Of a stretch of 34,594 nt of DNA, positions 7,346 to 16,216 are shown piece by piece. The notes beneath the pieces were generated by a model. It searched no databases. It saw only the letters and a program-made list of their open reading frames with translations, and was not told the DNA's origin. The stretch comes from Desulfobacterales bacterium. Lineage in GTDB: Bacteria; Desulfobacterota; Desulfobacteria; Desulfobacterales; UBA11574. The stretch spans positions 145,398 through 179,991 of the forward strand of contig CP070768.1 in assembly GCA_020345745.1 (NCBI GenBank), given 5' to 3'. Positions within the stretch are counted from its first letter, which is position 1. Each line of letters begins with the position of its first letter. The position numbers and the translations under genes were made by a program.

Positions 7346-9082
7346 TCAAGGGAAATTGGGATCGCAGACGCCGCAAATATGGCATGACTCCATAGGGCAT
7401 GGTGGGGACGTTTTTTCCTGTAAGGCTCTTTCATACTCTTTTTTAAGAAAAGATTTATTGATTCCGTTGTCGATAAATTCCCATGGAAACTGTTCGTCTA
7501 TCGCTCGCTCCCGGTAGATATAAAAATCAGGATTTACCGGCGATTCCTTTAAGGTTTTCGGCCAGTTTCCGCTGTTCTTATTCGCCAGTAACAATATCTG
7601 GGCAACCTTGCGGTCTCCGCGTGACAAAAGGGCCTGGATGTAGGCCCATCGGGGGACATCTGAGTGAACACGAACGTTTGCAACCCTTTTAAGGCCTTCC
7701 TTATCCTTCTTTATTTTTTTTTTCAAGGTTTGCACCTCATCCATTGCCACCCACTGGAAAGGCGTAAACGGCTTTGGGACAAAACAGTTCAAACTCACTG
7801 TAATTTCTCCGATACGCTTTCTGGCTCTGCTCGATTTCAGGAATCGGTGCTTTATTTTCTTACACAACGATACAATGGCCTCAACATCATCCATGGCTTC
7901 GGTGGGAAGCCCTACCATGAAATAGAGTTTTAAATTGGGAATACCGCCGTCTACAAGTATTTCTGCAGCATTGATTATATCATCTTCCGTTATTCCTTTG
8001 TTGATAACCTTTCTCATCCGCTCGGACCCGGCATCCGGCGCAATAGTGGCTGTTTTGGTCTTGCTCTGTCTAAGAATAGAAAGAAGTTCCGGTGAAAGGG
8101 CATCAGCCCTCAGCGAACTAAAAGATATTCTGATCTCTTTTTCAAACGCATGGCCACACAATTTATTTAAATCAGGAAAATCCGTAACAGCAGCACCGAC
8201 AAGCCCGATACGGTCAGTCATTGACTCACCTTGCACAAGACATTTATCAATGGTCGAATGATGTCTAAATCTCGGCGGTCTGTAGACAAATCCTGCACTG
8301 CAAAACCTGCATCCATGAGAGCATCCCCTCCCAACCTCAATTAAATATGTATTTTCAAACGTCGTATCAGGGGTTAATATGGCACTGCAAGTCGAGACAC
8401 TGTTCAGGTCTGCTAAATATCTTCGCTGCACCCTATCAGGAACATCACACACCGGTTCAAAAGCTTCAAGTGATCCATCCGGATAATATGTTGCCGTGTA
8501 AAATTGGGGTACATAGGTGCCAGGAACGTTTTGCGCGAGGGTTTTGAGACATCCTTTTTTGTCTTGAGCTATGCGTTCCAGACAATCGGTCCCAAAAAAT
8601 TGGGGGAGAATGACTTCAGCCTCTCCAATAAGAAAACAGTCGATAAATGGTGCTACAGGTTCCGGATTAGAAAAAAAAACAACTCCCCCTGCAATAACAA
8701 GAGGGTGGGGATTCTCTCTATCGACAGAAAGTAAGGGGAGCCCTGATTTTTCTATAATCGTTAGAATATTGGGGTAGTCATTTTCAAAAGAAACAGAGAA
8801 AGCGATGATGTCAAAAGCAGATATGGGTTTTCCGGACTCTATAGAGAATATACGGTGAGATGTTGTTTCGTTTTCATCCGGTAAAAATGCCCTTTCACAA
8901 ACCACGTGTTCAAGGGTGTTTAACAAATCATATACGGTCTGAAAACCAAGATTTGACATTCCCACATGATAAACATTGGGATAGACCAGGGCAACCTTAA
9001 TGCGCCCTTTCCACGGTTTTCTAATGGTTCCGATTTCTGCATCAGTAACATTTTTATAGGATTTGTCGGTTTTCCCTGGCAT
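7346..9082 (-). CDS. B12-binding-type radical SAM protein (TIGR03960-like)
   Basis: A 578-residue protein. The N-terminal part (about 28-160) is a degenerate cobalamin-binding-like domain (VALVYPNVYHVGMSNLGFQ, then AGGVVFFSNPEPVAPFID). The radical SAM core follows, with the CxxxCxxC cluster motif at Cys254, Cys258 and Cys261 (GRGCSHGCRFCSAGF). The C-terminus carries a small Cys cluster (CPMESCHICGVC) that may bind a further metal or iron-sulfur centre. The layout fits the uncharacterised family with TIGR03960-type N-terminus, without the DUF2344 half that some members carry. It follows ftsZ in the same direction after 144 bp, so co-transcription is possible. No good Shine-Dalgarno precedes the ATG. 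The substrate is unknown. Confidence 0.85.
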   Translation of the reverse strand: MPGKTDKSYKNVTDAEIGTIRKPWKGRIKVALVYPNVYHVGMSNLGFQTVYDLLNTLEHVVCERAFLPDENETTSHRIFSIESGKPISAFDIIAFSVSFENDYPNILTIIEKSGLPLLSVDRENPHPLVIAGGVVFFSNPEPVAPFIDCFLIGEAEVILPQFFGTDCLERIAQDKKGCLKTLAQNVPGTYVPQFYTATYYPDGSLEAFEPVCDVPDRVQRRYLADLNSVSTCSAILTPDTTFENTYLIEVGRGCSHGCRFCSAGFVYRPPRFRHHSTIDKCLVQGESMTDRIGLVGAAVTDFPDLNKLCGHAFEKEIRISFSSLRADALSPELLSILRQSKTKTATIAPDAGSERMRKVINKGITEDDIINAAEILVDGGIPNLKLYFMVGLPTEAMDDVEAIVSLCKKIKHRFLKSSRARKRIGEITVSLNCFVPKPFTPFQWVAMDEVQTLKKKIKKDKEGLKRVANVRVHSDVPRWAYIQALLSRGDRKVAQILLLANKNSGNWPKTLKESPVNPDFYIYRERAIDEQFPWEFIDNGINKSFLKKEYERALQEKTSPPCPMESCHICGVCDPNFP

Positions 9083-9204
9083 CGATTTTTTTGACCATTA
9101 ATGATTGACGTTGTTGAAATCACCGTTGTTCCGAAAAGGTTCAAATGGATCGAATTCTCATCGTTTTTTTTTTAATGTACGATCATTTATCGGATTATTC
9201 AACC

Positions 9205-9225
9205 CTCAATCCTCAATCGTCAATA
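9205..9225. repeat. Three tandem 7-mers
   Basis: CTCAATC, CTCAATC and GTCAATA stand head to tail immediately downstream of the ftsZ stop. The array is short and may only be a slippage product. No intrinsic terminator was recognised between ftsZ and the radical SAM gene. Confidence 0.4.
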
Positions 9226-9226
9226 A

Positions 9227-10396
9227 TTAATCGGCCTTCCTGCGTAAAAATGTGGGGACATCCAGGTCATTGTTGTCGATAACAATGCCTTTGTATCCTC
9301 TATATGTTCCACCGTGCGATTCCCCCACGGCTTGGTTTTTTCGGATGAAGGTCGGTTCATCATAATCTACGGCGTCAGTAACATCATCAGGGGTAACATC
9401 CCTGACTTTTCCTCTTAGCTGGTCTTTTGCTGTGGATTCAGAATCAGAACCGATGCCGGTCGCAATAACCGTCACACTCATTTCTTCGCCTATATTGTCA
9501 TCTATTACGGCGCCCCAAATAATATCCGCATCCTCACCGACTTCACTGTATATTCGTTCAGAAGCTTCGGTCATCTCTTCCATTGTCAAATCACTGTTAC
9601 TCGTTATATTCATCAAAACACCTGTGGCGCCGGATATGGAAATATCTTCAAGGAGGGGGTGGGATATGGCACGTTCGGCCGCCTCTATCGATCGATTTTC
9701 ACCACTGGCGATACCAATACCCATAATGGCCATTCCGGCCTTGGACATGGTCGTTTTAACATCAGCAAAATCGAGATTAACCAGCCCCGGCATGGTGATA
9801 AGGTCAGTAATTCCCTTTACTGAATGGAGTAGAACTTCATCGGCTTTGATGAACATATCGATCATTTTGGCATTTTTTGACGCAAGTCCCCGCAGCCTGT
9901 CATTGGGTATGGTGATAACCGTGTCAGCGACCTTCTTTAAGATTTCAATCCCCTCTTCTGCTTGTTTGGCCCTTTTCATGCCTTCAAAGGAGAAGGGTTT
10001 CGTCACAACTGCAACGGTAAGCGCATCAAGTTCTTTGCAGATTTCAGCTATCACAGGCGCTGCTCCAGTGCCGGTGCCACCACCGAATCCAGCAGTGATG
10101 AACACCATATGGCTGTTCTCCAAAGCTTTTCTAATGGCATCGGCGTTTTCTAACGCCGCTTCTTTACCGATCTGAGGGTTGGCGCCAGCCCCTAGCCCTT
10201 CTGTAAGTTTTTCTCCCATTTGCAGTTTCACAGATGCCTTCGAAATCTCAAGGGCCTGGGCGTCTGTGTTGGCTGCAATGAACTTGACGCCCTTGAGCTT
10301 GGAATCGATCATGTTATTGATCGCATTTCCACCAGCGCCCCCAACTCCAATTACTTTGATTTTTGCGGATTTTTCATTCTCAATTAAAGTAAACAT
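9227..10396 (-). CDS. ftsZ: Cell division protein FtsZ
   Basis: The tubulin-like GTPase that forms the cytokinetic ring. The glycine-rich GTP-binding loop GGGTGTGAAP, the N-terminal VGVGGAGGNA, the T7-loop region (NLDFADV) and the C-terminal partner-binding peptide (LDVPTFLRRKAD) are all present. The linker between core and tail is about 55 residues. The start is placed at the second in-frame ATG (MFTLIENE, 389 residues): GGGGGAG lies just before it, while the ATG four codons upstream directly abuts its AAGGAG and begins with atypical residues. ftsZ is the last dcw gene here, 91 bp after ftsA, enough room for a promoter or leader, though none was convincing. Confidence 0.97.
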   Translation of the reverse strand: MFTLIENEKSAKIKVIGVGGAGGNAINNMIDSKLKGVKFIAANTDAQALEISKASVKLQMGEKLTEGLGAGANPQIGKEAALENADAIRKALENSHMVFITAGFGGGTGTGAAPVIAEICKELDALTVAVVTKPFSFEGMKRAKQAEEGIEILKKVADTVITIPNDRLRGLASKNAKMIDMFIKADEVLLHSVKGITDLITMPGLVNLDFADVKTTMSKAGMAIMGIGIASGENRSIEAAERAISHPLLEDISISGATGVLMNITSNSDLTMEEMTEASERIYSEVGEDADIIWGAVIDDNIGEEMSVTVIATGIGSDSESTAKDQLRGKVRDVTPDDVTDAVDYDEPTFIRKNQAVGESHGGTYRGYKGIVIDNNDLDVPTFLRRKAD

Positions 10397-10487
10397 AATC
10401 TCCCCCATCTCCTTGAAGTAATTATTACTATTTTCAAAGGTTTCCCTTTAATACAGTTATGTCTTTACCGCTGTTTACTTGTCTTCT

Positions 10488-11714
10488 TTAAATGACGTCT
10501 TTGAACCACCTTTTCATCCGGGTCATGACGCGGTTAAAAATATTGCTGTCTCGAATTCTAAATTTCTTTGCCGGTTCTATTCTCGCACCATACAAAACCA
10601 ATCCAACGCCTGTGGCATACATGGGATTGTTGACAACATCAACAAGACCGCTGATGCCCATCGGTTTGCCCAATCGAGTCGGAAGATCGAATATCGATTC
10701 CGCAACCTCAGTTCCGCCTTCCAAAAGGGATGTGCCTCCGGTTAGTACCACACCAGACGTAATGACGTTTTCCATCCCGGCCCTGTAGATCTCCCGTTTG
10801 ATCAGCGTGAAGATTTCTTCCATTCGCGGCTCCAGTATTTCGCCGAGTATTTGTCTTGGAAGTTTTCTTGGCTTACGCCCACCCATGCCAGGAACTTCAA
10901 TCGTCTCTTCAGCACTAATATTTTTGGCAATACAAGTGCCATATTTTTTCTTAATTTTTTCGGCATCCGTCTGTGAAGCTCTCAAACCAATAGCAATATC
11001 GTTGGTTAAGTTATTACCGCCCAGAGACAGGACAAACGTGTGTTTGATATGTTTCCCAGAAAAAATCGCTAAATCACTTGTGCCACCGCCAAGATCAAGA
11101 AGTGCTGTTCCAAGGTCCTTTTCTTCTCCGGTCAGAACCGCTTCCCCTGAAGCGAGCGGCTCCAAGACAATATCACATACATCGAGACCCGACCTGTTGG
11201 CGCATTTGACAATATTATGCGCAGAGGTTACCGCACCTGTTACGATGTGGATTTTTGCTTCAAGCCTCACACCGGACATTCCCACCGGGTTCTGAATCCC
11301 TTTCTGGTCATCGACAATAAACTCCTGAGGAAGGACATGGATGACCTCGCGGTCCATAGGAATGGCCACAGCACGCGCCGCATCAATCACTCGATCAACA
11401 TCAAGCTTTGTCACTTCAGGACCTTTGATTGCTACAATTCCCCTACTATTAAAACCGGTTATATGCCCTCCGGCTATTCCTGCATAAACGGAAGATATTT
11501 CACATCCGGCCATAAGTTCGGCTTCTTCAACGGCCTTTTGAATCGATTCCACCGTCGACTCAATGTTAACCACAACCCCCTTCCTGAGTCCGATTGATGG
11601 GTGTGTGCCGATACCAATGATGTTGATTTCACCACCGGATACTTCCCCAACTACGGTACAAATTTTAGTCGTGCCTACATCAAGACCGACGATGATATTT
11701 TCCTGTCCACGCAT
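10488..11714 (-). CDS. ftsA: Cell division protein FtsA
   Basis: A 408-residue actin-like ATPase that ties FtsZ to the membrane. ATP-binding motifs are GLDVGTTKI near the N-terminus, LLDLGGGTSDLAIF and VVLTGGTSLLEGG. The C-terminal 15 residues (NRVMTRMKRWFKDVI) form the amphipathic membrane-targeting helix typical of FtsA. The ATG follows the ftsQ stop with no gap (TAAATG), and an AAGGAGGT ribosome binding site is inside the last ftsQ codons, so the two are translationally coupled. Confidence 0.97.
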   Translation of the reverse strand: MRGQENIIVGLDVGTTKICTVVGEVSGGEINIIGIGTHPSIGLRKGVVVNIESTVESIQKAVEEAELMAGCEISSVYAGIAGGHITGFNSRGIVAIKGPEVTKLDVDRVIDAARAVAIPMDREVIHVLPQEFIVDDQKGIQNPVGMSGVRLEAKIHIVTGAVTSAHNIVKCANRSGLDVCDIVLEPLASGEAVLTGEEKDLGTALLDLGGGTSDLAIFSGKHIKHTFVLSLGGNNLTNDIAIGLRASQTDAEKIKKKYGTCIAKNISAEETIEVPGMGGRKPRKLPRQILGEILEPRMEEIFTLIKREIYRAGMENVITSGVVLTGGTSLLEGGTEVAESIFDLPTRLGKPMGISGLVDVVNNPMYATGVGLVLYGARIEPAKKFRIRDSNIFNRVMTRMKRWFKDVI

Positions 11715-12587
11715 TTAAACCTCCTTGTGGTCTCCGACAGGCAATTTTACTCTACTCGGATTCACGACAATTCTATTTAAGTTATTCAAGTCAATCGATT
11801 CGAGATGTGAAAAATCACGTTTTTTCCTCAGGTATAAAAGCACATCTTTGAGTCTAGCATATTTATTCGGGTAGTCATCGTATCCAATCTTTACTGCTTT
11901 AATTCGATCAGAAGTAAAAACGGTAAGACCGATTTCCCGGTCCACTTGGATTCCTTTTATTATATTATAGGGCAGAACGCTTTCCGATTTTTGCCCCAGC
12001 GCCAAAACCTCCATTACGGCACTAAAGGCGGCACTGTGGGGTTTTCCTTGAACATTGATGTCTGAAAACTCCAGTCCTTTGATGGCCGGCAGGTTGCTAG
12101 GATCCGATACCGTCATTTCTTTGAATACTTCTCCGTGGGTGTTGATAATAAACTTTCGGCCAAAATCCAAAATAGCAAGAGGTCTGTGCTCTTTTATCTT
12201 AATAGTTATTTTATCAGGAAGTTCCCGGCTAACCTCGACGTCGTCAACCCAAGAATAGGAAAGAAGTCTTTTCCTGGCCATTGAAAGATTTACAGAAAGA
12301 ATGTTTATGCCTTTATATACCCTTGCATGATTTAAGACCTGTTTTTTGGTTATTCTATTCGCTCCGGTAACAACGATGCTTTTGGCATTAAAATAGTCGC
12401 ACTGGGTTAGAAAATCGTAACTAAAAATAAAGAGAAAGCTAACAAACTGCAGGGCTGCAACAACAATGACCGCTTTTATACAGAACAGAAATCGCTGGAT
12501 AACCTTAGCACGTCTCTTGGCTGCGCTGTTTTTATAATAGTTGCTTCGAATCCGTTTACGACCCAACAACCTTAACCTCTCTTTCAA
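11715..12587 (-). CDS. ftsQ: Cell division protein FtsQ
   Basis: A bitopic divisome protein of up to 290 residues. A basic cytoplasmic N-terminus is followed by one membrane span (about residues 32-55), a POTRA domain (about 63-135, FNAKSIVVTGANRITKKQVL onward) and the FtsQ beta domain. It bridges the cytoplasmic ring and the FtsL/FtsB/FtsI/FtsW machinery. The frame begins with TTG, overlapping the end of murB by 32 bases; a TTG a few codons later would also do. The length and order (murB-ftsQ-ftsA) are usual for the cluster; ddl, often found before ftsQ, is absent here. Confidence 0.9.
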   Translation of the reverse strand: MKERLRLLGRKRIRSNYYKNSAAKRRAKVIQRFLFCIKAVIVVAALQFVSFLFIFSYDFLTQCDYFNAKSIVVTGANRITKKQVLNHARVYKGINILSVNLSMARKRLLSYSWVDDVEVSRELPDKITIKIKEHRPLAILDFGRKFIINTHGEVFKEMTVSDPSNLPAIKGLEFSDINVQGKPHSAAFSAVMEVLALGQKSESVLPYNIIKGIQVDREIGLTVFTSDRIKAVKIGYDDYPNKYARLKDVLLYLRKKRDFSHLESIDLNNLNRIVVNPSRVKLPVGDHKEV

Positions 12588-13506
12588 GGATCACGTTGAA
12601 TACCTTTGATACCGTTTCTTCAATATGCTCCATCAATGCCAGAACGTCATCAGCAGATGCGTTTTCGCGGTTAATGATATAATTAGCATGCTTGGAAGAG
12701 ACTTCTGCCCCGCCAATCGACTTTCCTTTTAGACCAGCCTGTTCAATCAGTTCACCCGCCGTTTTACCGGAAACAGGGTTTTTGTAAAAACACCCAGCGG
12801 TACGCATACCTATCGGCTGTCTTTCCCTTCGTATTTTCAACATTTCCATCGCTTCTTCTCTCAGCATTTCAGGATCTGACGGTCTAAGGCAGAAGCAGCC
12901 GCTCAGTATAATCGGCTGTTCCCGACCCGCACGGGTAAATGTCCAATTCAAAGAAAGCTTTCGATATGAAAAATCGAGTCGATCTCTGTTAATGCTAACG
13001 GACTGACCTGTCGGCAGCAGAATGCTTATGGATTCTATTACGCCTTCCATAGACCCATAAGATGTTCCCGCATTCATCATAATTCCTCCGCCGACCGTCC
13101 CAGGAATCCCGATGGCAAAATTCATTCCTTTTAAACCTCGTTCTATCGAATATGTGCAAAGCGATCGCAATCGAGCGCCCGCCATGGCTGTAATGAGAGT
13201 TTTCTCGGATTCAACACCCGTCCGTGTTATGGTTTTAAGACATTCAGTTAACACGATGACAATGCCGCTAATACCACCGTCCTTGACAAGAAGATTGGTT
13301 CCGTCACCAATGACCAAAAATTGAAGCTGTTTTTCCCTCGACCAGGTAATCAACGCTTTAAGCGCTTCAAGATTTTCAGGTATTACAAAAGCCTCGGCAG
13401 GCCCGCCAATACGAAGCGATGTATGCCTTGACATGGGTTCGTCAAATTTGACATTGTCTCCGAAAACATTTTTGAGCCATTCTTTCGATTCACGGTTGAG
13501 TGCCAT
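12556..13506 (-). CDS. murB: UDP-N-acetylenolpyruvoylglucosamine reductase MurB
   Basis: A 316-residue FAD enzyme that reduces UDP-GlcNAc-enolpyruvate to UDP-MurNAc in the cytoplasm. FAD-binding features are VIGDGTNLLVKDGGI and GIPGTVGGGIMMNAG; the C-terminal lobe has GELIEQAGLKG. The residue that protonates the flavin semi-product, Ser in the best-studied enzymes (SAGSxFKNP), is Cys239 here (RTAGCFYKNP); Cys at this place is known in other MurB proteins. The gap to murC is 25 bp and the 3' end overlaps ftsQ. No clear ribosome binding site was seen. Confidence 0.96.
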   Translation of the reverse strand: MALNRESKEWLKNVFGDNVKFDEPMSRHTSLRIGGPAEAFVIPENLEALKALITWSREKQLQFLVIGDGTNLLVKDGGISGIVIVLTECLKTITRTGVESEKTLITAMAGARLRSLCTYSIERGLKGMNFAIGIPGTVGGGIMMNAGTSYGSMEGVIESISILLPTGQSVSINRDRLDFSYRKLSLNWTFTRAGREQPIILSGCFCLRPSDPEMLREEAMEMLKIRRERQPIGMRTAGCFYKNPVSGKTAGELIEQAGLKGKSIGGAEVSSKHANYIINRENASADDVLALMEHIEETVSKVFNVILEREVKVVGS

Positions 13507-13531
13507 TAAAATTACGTCTAGCCATATTAAT

Positions 13532-14899
13532 TTACAGTTCTTCTAGTACCATCTCTCCCAGTTTCCACACATCCCCTGCACCGAGCGTAAGCAGGATATC
13601 TCCGGAAACAAGAGCCTCTTTCAGATACGAGACAGCTGCCTGGAAATCTTCTACATAAACGACGTTTCTGTGTCCGTGACTCCGAATTCCTTCAAACAGA
13701 TCGCGACCGGTTACGCCCTCTATTTTTTCTTCACCTGCTGAATATATGGGAAGAACAACGACCAGGTCCGATTGATAGAACGCGCGTGTAAAATCATCAA
13801 AAAGTGCTTGTGCCCTTGAATAACGGTGGGGTTGAAACACCGCAACAATACGCCTCCCAGGCCAGCTTTCTCTCACAGCTTCCAATGTTATTTTGATTTC
13901 TGCCGGGTGATGTCCGTAGTCATCTATAACGACAATCCCCCTGGACTCTCCTTTTATTTCGAGTCTGCGTTGAACACCCTCGACGGTTTGCAGAGCTAAC
14001 GTTATTACATCAAAGGGAATATCGAGCTCCATCCCAACAGCAATGCTTGCAAGAGAGTTGTATACGTTATGCACACCCGGGAGATTAAGTGTAATGCCCC
14101 CGAGTTCTTTCCCAAGGTGATAGACTCGAAACTTGCTCCTTAGCCCCTCGAAAACAATATCTTTGGCCTGGAAATCAGCTTGCGTGCTCATCCCGTATGT
14201 CGTAAAGCGTTTATGAATATGAGGAATAATATCTTGAATCGGTTCGTCATCCAAACAAAGGACGGCGATACCATAAAATGGTATCCTGTCAATAAAACTT
14301 AAAAAGACCTCCTTAATGTGATTTAGGTCTCGGTAATAGTCCAGGTGCTCACGATCGATGTTGGTTACAACGGCTATCGTCGGAGACATTTTAAGAAAAG
14401 ATCCGTCACTTTCATCAGCCTCGGCTACGATATAATCTCCCTCTCCAAGAAGTGCATTGGAACCAATACTTTTGAGTTTACCACCGATAACCACAGTAGG
14501 ATCAAGACCGCCCTCATCAAGTACGGAGGCAACGATTGACGTCGTCGATGTTTTTCCGAGAGCGCCCGCAATGGCAACACTGTACTTTAAACGCATCAGT
14601 TCGGCCAGCATCTCAGCTCTGGGTATCACCGGAATCGATGCCTGGTCGGCTGCCATAACCTCAGGATTCCCGGAACCGACAGCCGATGATGTAACAACAA
14701 CATCCGCACCTTGAATTTGCTCTTGTGAATGTCCTTCAAATATAATTCCCCCCAAGCTTTCCAGGCGACGGGTTAAGTCTGACGAACTGGTGTCAGATCC
14801 TGATACCTTGTACCCCAAGTTGAGAAGAAGTTCAGCTATACCGCTCATTCCGATACCGCCAATGCCGACAAAGTGAATATGGTATTTTTTTAGATACAT
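13532..14899 (-). CDS. murC: UDP-N-acetylmuramate--L-alanine ligase MurC
   Basis: A 455-residue ATP-dependent ligase that adds the first stem residue, L-Ala. The N-terminal HFVGIGGIGMSGIAELL nucleotide-sugar domain, the central ATP domain and the C-terminal domain (DDYGHHPAEI, FQPHRYSR) are all recognisable. The P-loop reads GALGKTSTT, where the family usually has GTHGKTTTT; the catalytic Lys (K116) and following Thr are kept, but the TH pair is AL (His to Leu is one base change). It lies in the dcw operon with an 87-bp gap after murG. Confidence 0.96.
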   Translation of the reverse strand: MYLKKYHIHFVGIGGIGMSGIAELLLNLGYKVSGSDTSSSDLTRRLESLGGIIFEGHSQEQIQGADVVVTSSAVGSGNPEVMAADQASIPVIPRAEMLAELMRLKYSVAIAGALGKTSTTSIVASVLDEGGLDPTVVIGGKLKSIGSNALLGEGDYIVAEADESDGSFLKMSPTIAVVTNIDREHLDYYRDLNHIKEVFLSFIDRIPFYGIAVLCLDDEPIQDIIPHIHKRFTTYGMSTQADFQAKDIVFEGLRSKFRVYHLGKELGGITLNLPGVHNVYNSLASIAVGMELDIPFDVITLALQTVEGVQRRLEIKGESRGIVVIDDYGHHPAEIKITLEAVRESWPGRRIVAVFQPHRYSRAQALFDDFTRAFYQSDLVVVLPIYSAGEEKIEGVTGRDLFEGIRSHGHRNVVYVEDFQAAVSYLKEALVSGDILLTLGAGDVWKLGEMVLEEL

Positions 14900-14986
14900 A
14901 TATTTTTGTTCTATAATCTTTTCTGGTTAGTATTCTTCCACTATTGTAAAATGGATACAGTGAGTTTCGTTTTTAATCATTCTGTT

Positions 14987-16150
14987 TTATGTTACTGATT
15001 CAACCAATCGATAGCAGTCATCCACAATATCCGCGGCTGCATCAGGACGTCCCAATTCCTTTGCACGAGCAGCCATTTGATATAGGGCCTCTCGATGGGA
15101 TGCAAAAAAATTGATTTTTTCAGCCAGAATTTTACCGCTGAGATCTTTTTCAAGAATCAACTCTGCAGCACCTGACTTTTCCAGCGATTGCGCATTTAAA
15201 ACCTGATGATTGTCAGCAGCATAAGGAAAAGGGATAAAAATAACGCCCTTTCCCATGGTAGTAATTTCCGCTACTGTCGTGGCTCCAGCCCGGCATATAG
15301 TAAGATCAGCCTCCTTATATCGCCTGTCCATATCGTTAAAAAATGCCTGGACCTCGCAGAAAATTGCGTTGTCCGCATAGGCTCTTTTCACCTGCGCTTC
15401 ATCCTGAATACCGGTTTGGTGCACGATAAAAAATTGATCTTTGTTCTCAATACGTTTAATGGCTTCTAAAAGTGCCATATTGATACTGTGGGCCCCCTGG
15501 CTTCCGCCTATGACCAGAACATTAAACACCTTACCAGTTGTAACGTCTGTAACTGATGTATGATTGTGTTGTTTTGCGCATTTTAGAATTTCTTTACGAA
15601 CAGGATTCCCTGTTAAACGAATTTTATCCAAACGGGCACCGACCTGGGTACCGTTAAACGAAACATATATTCGGTGAGCAAAGCGGAACAACATTCGATT
15701 GGTCATTCCCGGTAAAATGTTTTGCTCATGAAGTGCGATCTTAATACCCAACAACCATGCCGCTACCACCAATGGGCCTGCAGCGTAGCCGCCTACCCCG
15801 ATGACGATATCCGGTCTGAATCGTTTAAGAATGAATAAGGACTCAAATATACCCTTTGGTACTTTGGCAATGGACAGAACTCGATTTCGCAAACGCCGCC
15901 CCTTGATCCCTTCAGCCGTAATCCGTTGATGTTTGAATCCCATTTTTGCTAGAATCGACAATTCAAATGATTTACCCGTTCCGACAAACAAGATGCGGTT
16001 CTTTGGATTTCTGGCTAAAAATTCCTGAGCCATGGCTATTCCCGGAAAAAGGTGTCCGCCGGTTCCTCCACCGGCAATCACCACACCTAAAGCGCGTTGC
16101 GCAGTGTGAATCGAACGACCCGCATTGTCTTTATGTTTGTTATTTTCCAT
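14987..16150 (-). CDS. murG: Lipid II synthase MurG
   Basis: A GT28-family glycosyltransferase of up to 387 residues that transfers GlcNAc from UDP-GlcNAc to lipid I on the inner face of the membrane. Both glycine-rich loops are present (GGGTGGHLFPGIAMA and GVGGYAAGP), as are HEQN, VIGGSQGAHSIN and the donor-site region CRAGATTVAEI. About 22 residues precede the usual first strand (VVIAGGG), so the annotated ATG may be upstream of the true start; GTG codons occur just before VVIAGG. The gap to ftsW is 66 bp. Confidence 0.96.
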   Translation of the reverse strand: MENNKHKDNAGRSIHTAQRALGVVIAGGGTGGHLFPGIAMAQEFLARNPKNRILFVGTGKSFELSILAKMGFKHQRITAEGIKGRRLRNRVLSIAKVPKGIFESLFILKRFRPDIVIGVGGYAAGPLVVAAWLLGIKIALHEQNILPGMTNRMLFRFAHRIYVSFNGTQVGARLDKIRLTGNPVRKEILKCAKQHNHTSVTDVTTGKVFNVLVIGGSQGAHSINMALLEAIKRIENKDQFFIVHQTGIQDEAQVKRAYADNAIFCEVQAFFNDMDRRYKEADLTICRAGATTVAEITTMGKGVIFIPFPYAADNHQVLNAQSLEKSGAAELILEKDLSGKILAEKINFFASHREALYQMAARAKELGRPDAAADIVDDCYRLVESVT

Positions 16151-16216
16151 TTAATGCATGTTTGCCACGGGGTGCCTATCACTCACAAGTTGTCATTCGA
16201 CACCTTTTACTTGCCA

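Noticed and set aside
9432-10175. 247-codon open frame antisense to ftsZ
   Set aside because: It is the antisense shadow of a highly conserved gene; its composition (Ser/Ile/Ala-rich) reflects ftsZ codons.
12790-12792. Ser to Cys change in the MurB active site as a defect
   Set aside because: Cys at this position is found in other functional MurB proteins, so it is a known variant.
13532-14899. Possible MurC-Ddl fusion as in some bacteria
   Set aside because: MurC ends at its normal length and a complete separate ddl is present at 29564-30493.
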